From Aeromonas veronii bv. veronii (GTDB lineage Bacteria; Pseudomonadota; Gammaproteobacteria; Enterobacterales; Aeromonadaceae), in NCBI RefSeq assembly GCF_000820225.1, contig NZ_CDDK01000018.1, positions 1 to 64,000 of the forward strand: a DNA stretch of 64,000 bases, written 5' to 3'. The first letter of the stretch is position 1. Each line of letters opens with the position of its first letter. The notes below the pieces were generated by a model. The model was not told the origin of the DNA, ran no database searches, and worked only from the letters and a program-made list of their open reading frames with translations. Shown one piece after another: positions 36,976 through 46,530 of the stretch. The translations under genes were made by a program, and so were the position numbers.

Positions 36976-37105
36976 AAAATGGTGTGAGGTATCTGGTTGG
37001 AGGTGATGAGATTATGTCTGCATATCCGGCTGTTTTTTAAACATTAATTTCTTGAAAGTGGGTAATTGTCGGGGTTGGTAACTGGTGGGCTGGCAATGGT
37101 CCGAT

Positions 37106-37134
37106 TTGCTTACTTATCAGAATTACCCTACAGT
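37106..37134 (+). promoter_or_regulatory. Promoter of the chitinase 2 operon
   Basis: TTGCTT and TACAGT with a 17-base spacer. The expected transcription start near 37141 lies about 25 bases upstream of the riboswitch aptamer. A hairpin (GGCGAT/ATCGCC, 37140-37156) would form at the 5' end of the RNA. Confidence 0.6.
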
Positions 37135-37165
37135 CAATCGGCGATTATTTATCGCCAGAAATAAC

Positions 37166-39966
<2,801 letters not shown>

Positions 39967-39984
39967 GGCCTCCTCACCAATGAC

Positions 39985-40004
39985 GGGGCATGGCGACATG
40001 CCCC
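39985..40004 (+). other. T-less remnant of a terminator between operon genes
   Basis: GGGGCATG and CATGCCCC form the same stem as the terminator of the first chitinase (35500-35528), but TCATTCC follows in place of T6. It is therefore probably an intercistronic mRNA hairpin now. Confidence 0.7.
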
Positions 40005-40021
40005 TCATTCCCGGTAGCAAT

Positions 40022-43021
40022 ATGAACGAGAACCTGACAATGACCACAAATGTGACCCGAATCGCTGCCCTCATCATGGCAACCCTGGCGGCTGGCCCCC
40101 TGTCTGCCGCCACCTCGCCCCTGATATTCAATGACACGACACCGCAAAGCGATCTGGCGGGTAGCCTGGCTGCCAGCGTGCAGTTTGCCCAGAGCCAGAT
40201 CCTGCCTTCCTATCCCAAAGAGGGGGATCGCCAACCCATCCTGACCAGCCTGCGCAAGAGCCTGCTGCTGGTGCAACCACTCCAGGCCGACGGGGTGACC
40301 CCCATAACGGTGGATGCCCGTGACGGCAGCGGCAAGCTGCTTGGCTCCCTGACCTTGTCGCCGCCATCAGCACTGCCCGAGACGGTCTACCACCTCGCGG
40401 GGGTTCCCGAAGGCGGAGTGAGCTTCATCCCGGAGAGCGGCACCACTGCCGTCATCAGCAGTAGTGCTGAGTTGGCCAAACTGAGCGACAAGAGCGGCGC
40501 CTTCCTCAAGGAGCGGCTGACCGGGCGCGCGCTGGTGGAGATCCAGACTGCCGACGGCCGCTGGGTTCGGGATATCTACCTGCCCGTGAGCCCGGAGCTG
40601 GAGGGCAAGATGGTGAGGATCCGCTCCAGTGCCGGTTATAACTCGACGGCCTTTTATGGTGAGCGACAGGTGACCGTCTCCCGTGGCCAGACCCTGCAGT
40701 TCAAGTTTGCCAATGGGCAGTGGTTCCGCGAGGGGGAGCTGGAGAACAACCGCATCACCTATGCAGCGGATACCTGGAGCGGCGAGCTGCCTGCCGAGTG
40801 GATCCAGCCCGGACTGAACCTCTCCGTTCGTCAGGGCAATCTCAGTGGTGAACTGCGTGACATCAAGGTCGGCGCCCCCGGCGAGCTGCTGCTGCACACC
40901 ATCGACATCGGCATGCTCACCCCGCCACGGGATCGCTTTGCCTTTGCCAATGACAAGGAGGCCCATCGCGAATACTTCCAGACCATTCCGGCCAGCCGGA
41001 TGATTGTCAGTCAGTATGCACCGCTCTCCCTGCCTGAGGTGATGCTGCCCAACGGCACCCTGCTGACCGACTTTGACCCGAGCGAAGGGGGCTGGCATGG
41101 CGGCACCATGCGTCAGCGCATCGGCAAGGAGCTTATCTCCCATGGCATCGACAATGCCAACTACGGCATCAACAGCAGCGCCGGTGAAGGGGAGGGGAGC
41201 CATCCCTTTGTGGTGGCCCAGCTGACGGCGCACAACAGTCGCGGCAAGTATGCCAATGGCGTTCAGGTGCACGGAGGTTCCGGTGGCGGTGGCATCGTCA
41301 CGCTGGATGATTCGCTGGGCAACGAGTTCAGCCACGAGGTGGGCCACAACTTCGGCCTTGGCCACTATGTGGATGGTTTCCGCGGCTCGGTTCATCGCAG
41401 TGCCGATCAGCTCAACTCCAGCTGGGGCTGGGACAGTGACAAACACCGTTTCATCCCCAACTTCTCGCCGACCCGCACCAATGAGGATGCCTGTCTGGAT
41501 GGCCAGTGCCAGCCACCGTTCGATGGCCGCAAGTTTGGCCACGATGCGATGGCGGGCGGCCGCCCTCTCTCCGGCGCCAACCGTTTCACCCTCTATACCC
41601 CCAATTCGGCCGCCATCATCCAGCGCTTTCTGGAGAGCAAGGCGGTGTTCGATGCCAACTCGGCCACCGGCTTTAGCAAGTGGAACAGTGCGATGGCCAG
41701 GATGGAGCCCTATCAGCACACAATCGAGGGGATCGAGAAAGTCGAGGCTCCCATGGATGCCCTGAACGAGGCCGGGCTGAGTGCCCTGCTGGCGGATTAC
41801 GGCTTGGTCAGGGTCGCCATGTGGGACGGTCGCTGGACCCGCGATATCCGGGTGCCAGTTGCCTCTGCGGAAAACCGTGGGCGCAGTCTGACCATCGATC
41901 ACGGGGCCGGTTACAACAGTCGCCTCTTTATCAACGGCAAGGAAATTGTGGTGAACCGGGGCTTCAAGAAGAGCTTCACCTCGGATGGCCAGAGCTGGGT
42001 GGAGGTCTCCCCCATCGATACCAAGGTTGCGCGCAAGCCAGAGCAGTTCGGCGTGCCGGTGACCACCTTGGTGGGCTATTACGATCCGCAAGGAGCCCTG
42101 CGCAGCTACATCTATCCGGCTCTGCACGGCGCCTACGGCTTCACCTACCCGGATGACAGAAACACCCTGTCCGGCAATGACTGCCAGTTGCAGGTGGAGA
42201 CCCGCGATGGTCTGCAGCGCTTCAGGCTGGCCAATCACAGAGTGTCCAGCAGTGTCATGAACAAGTTCCACATCAACCTGCCCACCGCCAGCGAGCCCGG
42301 TCGCGCCACCATCCAGTGCCGTGGCCAGACGCTGGTACAGCAGAGCTTGTTGCCACCGCAGCAGACCCTCTCCTTTACTGTCAACGGGCGGCTGCTGGAG
42401 CAGGGCGTGGTTGAGAACCAGCCTCCGGTAGTAACCGTACCGGCACAACTCGGCGGCATCGGCGGTGAGTGGCTGACCATCACTGCTGAGGCGAGGGATC
42501 CCGAGGGCGATGCGCTCAGCTACCGCTGGCACTTCCCGATGGGCTGGCAGGTAGAAGGCGAGACCAGTGCCAACCTGCGTCTGCTACCGCCGGCTGTCAC
42601 TACCAGCGAGCAGCATGAGCTGAGTGTGAGCGTCTCGGACGGGGTACACCAAAGCGAAGGGCGCATCGTGCTTACGCTGGATCCAGTGGTCGACGGCTCT
42701 TGCAACACCACCGACCCGGAAGCGGCCAACGTTCCCGCATGGCAGGCCAGCAAGGTCTACAACGGCGGAGACAAGGTGAGCCAGAACCAGCTGGTATGGC
42801 GTGCCAAATACTGGACTCAGGGCAATGAACCGAGCCGCGCCGCCGATCAGTGGGCGCTGGCGAGTCAGGTTGAGCTGGGCTGGAGCGCGACCGTTGCCTA
42901 CAACGGCGGTGAGCTGACCAACCACAACGGCCGTCAGTGGAAGGCCAAGTGGTGGACTCAAGGCAACGAGCCGGGCAAGCACGATGTCTGGCTGGATGTC
43001 GGGGCGGCAAGCTGCCCCTAG
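40022..43021 (+). CDS. M66 (StcE/TagA-like) metalloprotease with chitin-binding domains
   Basis: Secreted zinc protease of about 999 residues. A signal peptide (MTTNVTRIAALIMATLAAGP, cleavage near SAAT) is followed by an N-terminal beta-rich region. The metzincin site HEVGHNFGLGH lies at 438-448. A repeated domain (RALVEIQTADGRWVRDIYLP near 180 and VRVAMWDGRWTRDIRVP near 600), a PKD-like domain (about 800-890) and a tandem CBM5/12 module from about 893 complete it. E. coli StcE and Vibrio TagA of this family cut mucin-type glycoproteins. Fusion to chitin-binding modules and placement in a chitinase operon suggest targeting of glycoprotein on chitinous surfaces. The start may be 40022 or 40040; neither has a strong ribosome-binding site. 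Confidence 0.9.
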   Translation: MNENLTMTTNVTRIAALIMATLAAGPLSAATSPLIFNDTTPQSDLAGSLAASVQFAQSQILPSYPKEGDRQPILTSLRKSLLLVQPLQADGVTPITVDARDGSGKLLGSLTLSPPSALPETVYHLAGVPEGGVSFIPESGTTAVISSSAELAKLSDKSGAFLKERLTGRALVEIQTADGRWVRDIYLPVSPELEGKMVRIRSSAGYNSTAFYGERQVTVSRGQTLQFKFANGQWFREGELENNRITYAADTWSGELPAEWIQPGLNLSVRQGNLSGELRDIKVGAPGELLLHTIDIGMLTPPRDRFAFANDKEAHREYFQTIPASRMIVSQYAPLSLPEVMLPNGTLLTDFDPSEGGWHGGTMRQRIGKELISHGIDNANYGINSSAGEGEGSHPFVVAQLTAHNSRGKYANGVQVHGGSGGGGIVTLDDSLGNEFSHEVGHNFGLGHYVDGFRGSVHRSADQLNSSWGWDSDKHRFIPNFSPTRTNEDACLDGQCQPPFDGRKFGHDAMAGGRPLSGANRFTLYTPNSAAIIQRFLESKAVFDANSATGFSKWNSAMARMEPYQHTIEGIEKVEAPMDALNEAGLSALLADYGLVRVAMWDGRWTRDIRVPVASAENRGRSLTIDHGAGYNSRLFINGKEIVVNRGFKKSFTSDGQSWVEVSPIDTKVARKPEQFGVPVTTLVGYYDPQGALRSYIYPALHGAYGFTYPDDRNTLSGNDCQLQVETRDGLQRFRLANHRVSSSVMNKFHINLPTASEPGRATIQCRGQTLVQQSLLPPQQTLSFTVNGRLLEQGVVENQPPVVTVPAQLGGIGGEWLTITAEARDPEGDALSYRWHFPMGWQVEGETSANLRLLPPAVTTSEQHELSVSVSDGVHQSEGRIVLTLDPVVDGSCNTTDPEAANVPAWQASKVYNGGDKVSQNQLVWRAKYWTQGNEPSRAADQWALASQVELGWSATVAYNGGELTNHNGRQWKAKWWTQGNEPGKHDVWLDVGAASCP

Positions 43022-43100
43022 GTTGAGTCCATGATGAAGATGGCGGAGCCTGTTCAGGCGGGCTCTGTCTTTTGCCACAAAACCATAGAGAGCAACAATA

Positions 43101-45017
43101 ATGAAAAAAAACCGCATCACCCTTCTGCTTGCCGGCATGATGCTGAGCGGCCACCTGTGGGCGGCTGAGGCATACGACATCAACAAATCCTATCCGGGCG
43201 GCAGCCAGGTCAATTACAACGGCCAGGTTTTTGAGGCCAAGTGGTGGGTCAACCCGGGTCAGACTCCCGGCATGGCGGCCGCCAATGAGTGGGATACCCC
43301 GTGGAAGCTTGTCGGCGAAGGGGAAGTGGCCCCGCCTGACACCGGTGGCGATGACAAGCCCAATCCGCCAACGCCAACCCCGCCGGATGGCAGCACCACC
43401 CCCGTCTATATGAGCCAGGCTGAGCTGGATGCCAAAGAGAAGGCGCTGACCGACTTCCCGGCGATGGAAGCGGTCAAGGCTTCCATCGCTACCCGGGACA
43501 ATCTGGTGGTCGAGGCGGTGCAGCCGGGCCGTGCCGACAACCCGGGCAACGTCAAGCGGGTCGAAAGCCTGCTGAGCGAGGGTCAGTTCAACTACCTCTT
43601 CCCGCTGCGCGCCCCCGAGTACACCTATCGCGGCCTGTTGCAGGCGGCGGCCAAGTTCCCGGCCCTGTGCAGCGACTACAGTGATGGCCGCGATGCTGAC
43701 GCCATTTGCCGCAAGACCCTGGCAACCATGTTCGCCCACTTCGCCCAGGAGACCGGCGGCCATGAAAACTGGCGCCCGGAGGCCGAGTGGCGTCAGGCGC
43801 TGGTCTATGTACGCGAGATGGGATGGAATGAGACCATGCGCGGTGGTTACAACGCCGAGTGCCGCCCCGATGTGTGGCAGGGTCAGCAGTGGCCGTGCGG
43901 TACGTTCGACAATGGCGAGTTCAAGAGCTACTTTGGCCGCGGCGCCAAGCAGCTCTCCTACAACTACAACTACGGCCCCTTCTCCGAGGCGATGTTCGGT
44001 ACGGTGCGCACCCTGCTCGACCGCCCCGATCTGGTGGCCGACACCTGGCTGAACCTCGCCAGTGCGGTGTTCTTCTATACCTATCCGCAGCCGCCCAAGC
44101 CCTCCATGCTCCATGTCATCGATGGTACCTGGCAGCCGAATGACCATGACAAGCAGAACGGTCTGGTACCGGGCTTCGGGGTCACTACCCAGATCATCAA
44201 CGGCGGGGTGGAGTGCGGCGGTCCGGTCGAGCACGCCCAGTCCCAGAATCGCATCAACTACTACCGCGAGTTTGCCAACTACCTCGGAGTGGCGGTGCCA
44301 TCCGACGAGGTGCTGGGTTGCAAGAATATGAAGGTGTTTGATGACAATGGCGCCGGTGCCTTGCCCATCTATTGGGAGCAGGACTGGAGCTATGTGGCAG
44401 GGAACCCCAACGGCGGCAAGAGTTACGCTTGCAAGCTGGTGGGCTACCAGACCCGCTTCAGCGCCTTCAAGGCAGGGGATTACAGCCGCTGCGTTCAGCA
44501 CTTCTATCCGGAGGTGGTGATCGAGGATAACGGCGGTGGCACCAACCTGCCGCCAGTGGCCAATATCACTGGCCCGGCGCAGGCCGAAGGTGGCAGCAAG
44601 GTGACTCTCTCCGGCCAGCACTCCAGCGATCCGGAAGGCAAGCCGCTCTCCTATGCCTGGACTATCCCGGCTGGAGCCTCTGCCCCGGCACTGGATCAGG
44701 TCACTCTGGAGTTGACTCTGCCCAAGCCGGCCAGCGATACCAAGCTGGAGATCAAACTGACGGTGACCGATGAAGGGAGCTTGAGCCGTAGCGCTACCCA
44801 TAGCCTGCTGGTGAAAGGGGAGGAGGGGGGCGTAACGCCACCTGACTATCCGGCCTACAAAGAGGGGACTCCCTACAAGGCGGGCGAGCGGGTCAGCAAC
44901 GGCGGTGTCAGCTACGAGTGTAAACCGCACCCCTACACCGGCTGGTGTGCCGGTGCCGCCTGGGCCTATGAGCCGGGCAAGGGGACGGCCTGGGCCGATG
45001 CCTGGATCAAGCTCTGA
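43101..45017 (+). CDS. Secreted GH19 chitinase with chitin-binding modules
   Basis: Extracellular chitinase of 638 residues. The signal peptide ends near LWAA-EA. An N-terminal CBM5/12 module (YDINKSYPGGSQVNYNGQVF, then AKWWVNPGQTPG) and a Pro/Thr linker follow. The GH19 domain (about 150-470) carries the catalytic glutamate Glu217 in MFAHFAQETGGHENW and the family segment YFGRGAKQLSYNYNYG. A PKD-like domain (about 485-575) and a different C-terminal module (YPAYKEGTPYKAGERVSNGG) end it. GH19 enzymes invert and are unrelated to GH18, so the operon supplies both chemistries. AGAGAGCAAC precedes the ATG. It is the last gene of the riboswitch 2 operon. Confidence 0.95.
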   Translation: MKKNRITLLLAGMMLSGHLWAAEAYDINKSYPGGSQVNYNGQVFEAKWWVNPGQTPGMAAANEWDTPWKLVGEGEVAPPDTGGDDKPNPPTPTPPDGSTTPVYMSQAELDAKEKALTDFPAMEAVKASIATRDNLVVEAVQPGRADNPGNVKRVESLLSEGQFNYLFPLRAPEYTYRGLLQAAAKFPALCSDYSDGRDADAICRKTLATMFAHFAQETGGHENWRPEAEWRQALVYVREMGWNETMRGGYNAECRPDVWQGQQWPCGTFDNGEFKSYFGRGAKQLSYNYNYGPFSEAMFGTVRTLLDRPDLVADTWLNLASAVFFYTYPQPPKPSMLHVIDGTWQPNDHDKQNGLVPGFGVTTQIINGGVECGGPVEHAQSQNRINYYREFANYLGVAVPSDEVLGCKNMKVFDDNGAGALPIYWEQDWSYVAGNPNGGKSYACKLVGYQTRFSAFKAGDYSRCVQHFYPEVVIEDNGGGTNLPPVANITGPAQAEGGSKVTLSGQHSSDPEGKPLSYAWTIPAGASAPALDQVTLELTLPKPASDTKLEIKLTVTDEGSLSRSATHSLLVKGEEGGVTPPDYPAYKEGTPYKAGERVSNGGVSYECKPHPYTGWCAGAAWAYEPGKGTAWADAWIKL

Positions 45018-45088
45018 GCCGTTTCAGGGTTACAAGGCTTACCGATTAGCCAGCGCACTATCTGATGTAATCACAGTCTGGAGCAATA

Positions 45089-45120
45089 AAAGATGGGGCC
45101 TGCGGGCCCCATTCTTGTTT
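45089..45120. terminator. Bidirectional terminator after the chitinase operon
   Basis: ATGGGGCC, four loop bases and GGCCCCAT, followed by TTCTTGTTT on the plus strand and CTTTTATT on the minus strand. It can end both the GH19 gene and the small gene at 45238. Confidence 0.85.
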
Positions 45121-45237
45121 GGTGGAGTTCAGGTTTGGCCGTGGAACATCTGGCCCGGACAGGACAGCGCCTCGAAAGGGCTGTGTGATGATGTGTGTTG
45201 TTTTTTTATTACATTTTCCGTGAAAGGCTTTCAGCAA

Positions 45238-45357
45238 TTACTTGCCGTAGCGGAAGTAGTATTCACGGGTGGAGGGGGCATAGGCATCTTTCTCTACAAC
45301 GCCGTTCTTGGTGGTTGCACCGCGCAGGTGGAACAGGACTGCCAGATTCTCAAACAT
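45238..45357 (-). CDS. 39-residue protein of unknown function
   Basis: A short minus-strand frame encoding MFENLAVLFHLRGATTKNGV and 19 further residues, ending in TREYYFRYGK. GATGAGGTAAACC in front of the ATG gives a strong ribosome-binding site. Upstream there are two CRP-like sites (45395-45410 and 45430-45445) and a 14-bp perfect palindrome (45454-45467), and downstream a terminator at 45089-45120. These surroundings make it a likely real gene in spite of its size. I do not recognise a family. It is convergent with the chitinase operon. Confidence 0.65.
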   Translation of the reverse strand: MFENLAVLFHLRGATTKNGVVEKDAYAPSTREYYFRYGK

Positions 45358-45394
45358 GGTTTACCTCATCGCTCTGTCATTTATGGTTATGGTG

Positions 45395-45410
45395 TGTGAC
45401 CTGGGTCACG
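45395..45410. promoter_or_regulatory. CRP-binding site 1 upstream of the 39-residue gene
   Basis: TGTGA, CCTGGG and TCACG: nine of ten half-site bases match. The centre is 45 bases upstream of the start codon. Confidence 0.7.
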
Positions 45411-45429
45411 GTTTGATCCTATGGTCATT

Positions 45430-45445
45430 TGTGAGCCAGATCAAC
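45430..45445. promoter_or_regulatory. CRP-binding site 2 upstream of the 39-residue gene
   Basis: TGTGA, GCCAGA and TCAAC: eight of ten half-site bases match. It lies 35 bases from site 1, about 3.3 helical turns. Confidence 0.5.
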
Positions 45446-45453
45446 TTTCTGTG

Positions 45454-45467
45454 TTGTAAATTTACAA
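45454..45467. promoter_or_regulatory. 14-bp perfect palindrome, operator candidate
   Basis: TTGTAAATTTACAA reads identically on both strands. It resembles operators of LacI/GntR-type regulators. No regulator gene lies beside it. Confidence 0.5.
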
Positions 45468-45731
45468 AAATCATGGAAAGGGTTTTCAAATGCAATGCCC
45501 TTTATGGAAAGGCTTTCCCGAGGTGACGGGGGAGAAGCTGATGATCAGCCTGCAAAAGATGCCTGAGAGCGGGGGCGTTGCACGGGGAAAGAGGCTTGCT
45601 GCACGGCCTCTCCTTTATAGGTGCTTGAGCTGATTTGTGACATAAAACAGATAGATAGCACGCGTCTTGCTGGTAAAAACAGCGAACTGCTGCAATTTTG
45701 ACTAAACGAATCAGTCGCGGTTATTTTAGGG

Positions 45732-45760
45732 TTGACAGCAAAGCGGGTGATGCCTATCAT
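45732..45760 (+). promoter_or_regulatory. Promoter of the tRNA-Ala cluster
   Basis: Consensus -35 TTGACA (45732-45737), a 17-base spacer and -10 TATCAT (45755-45760), followed by the GC-rich discriminator GCGCCTCCG typical of stringently controlled stable-RNA promoters. The first tRNA begins 46 bases downstream. Confidence 0.88.
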
Positions 45761-45805
45761 GCGCCTCCGTTGCCGGAGATAACTTCGTCAGCGCCGAGGT
45801 GAGTT

Positions 45806-45881
<76 letters not shown>

Positions 45882-45909
45882 AATTCTCCTCGAACAATCT
45901 GGAATCAAA

Positions 45910-45985
<76 letters not shown>

Positions 45986-46050
45986 GATTCTTGATTGTTG
46001 TATTGAATACCCAGGGCAGTGTGGTGTGTATCACCCAAGCCGACCTTTGT

Positions 46051-46126
46051 GGGGCTATAGCTCAGCTGGGAGAGCGCCTGCTTTGCACGCAGGAGGTCTG
46101 CGGTTCGATCCCGCATAGCTCCACCA
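46051..46126 (+). tRNA. tRNA-Ala (TGC)
   Basis: 76-nt cloverleaf with anticodon TGC between CCTGC and GCAGG, G3-U70 pair and encoded CCA. Confidence 0.97.
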
Positions 46127-46174
46127 TTATTTAGGATGAATGGCCGCCAGAACCATTCATTCAGTACCGATTAT

Positions 46175-46250
46175 GGGGCTATAGCTCAGCTGGGAGAGCG
46201 CCTGCTTTGCACGCAGGAGGTCTGCGGTTCGATCCCGCATAGCTCCACCA
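46175..46250 (+). tRNA. tRNA-Ala (TGC)
   Basis: Same 76 bases as the preceding TGC copy, 48 bases downstream of it. Confidence 0.97.
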
Positions 46251-46284
46251 AATTCAGAGTGACTGCCGGTCATTCACAAAAATC

Positions 46285-46360
<76 letters not shown>

Positions 46361-46380
46361 AATTCTTTTTACAAGAAGCA

Positions 46381-46409
46381 AAAGGCCACCGCATCGCGGT
46401 GGCCTTTTT
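46381..46409 (+). terminator. Terminator of the tRNA-Ala operon
   Basis: AAAGGCCACCGC, ATC loop region and GCGGTGGCCTTTTT: a long GC-rich stem with a T tract, 20 bases after the last tRNA. Confidence 0.92.
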
Positions 46410-46476
46410 GTTTTCTCCATCATTTATTTTCTCCATACGCCCGCGCCTTTCATTTGTAAATCCAATGACCTGAATG

Positions 46477-46503
46477 AAAAAGCCCGCGAGACTTGCGGGC
46501 TTT
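46477..46503 (-). terminator. Terminator of the extracellular nuclease gene
   Basis: On the minus strand AAAGCCCGC, a seven-base loop and GCGGGCTTTTT, 28 bases after the stop codon. Confidence 0.88.
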
Positions 46504-46530
46504 GCTTGCACTATTCAAATTCGCCTGTGG

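Noticed and set aside
40367-44930. Two long open frames (about 720 and 750 codons) antisense to the protease and GH19 genes
   Set aside because: Shadows of well-supported plus-strand genes; low-complexity His/Gln-rich translations without domains.
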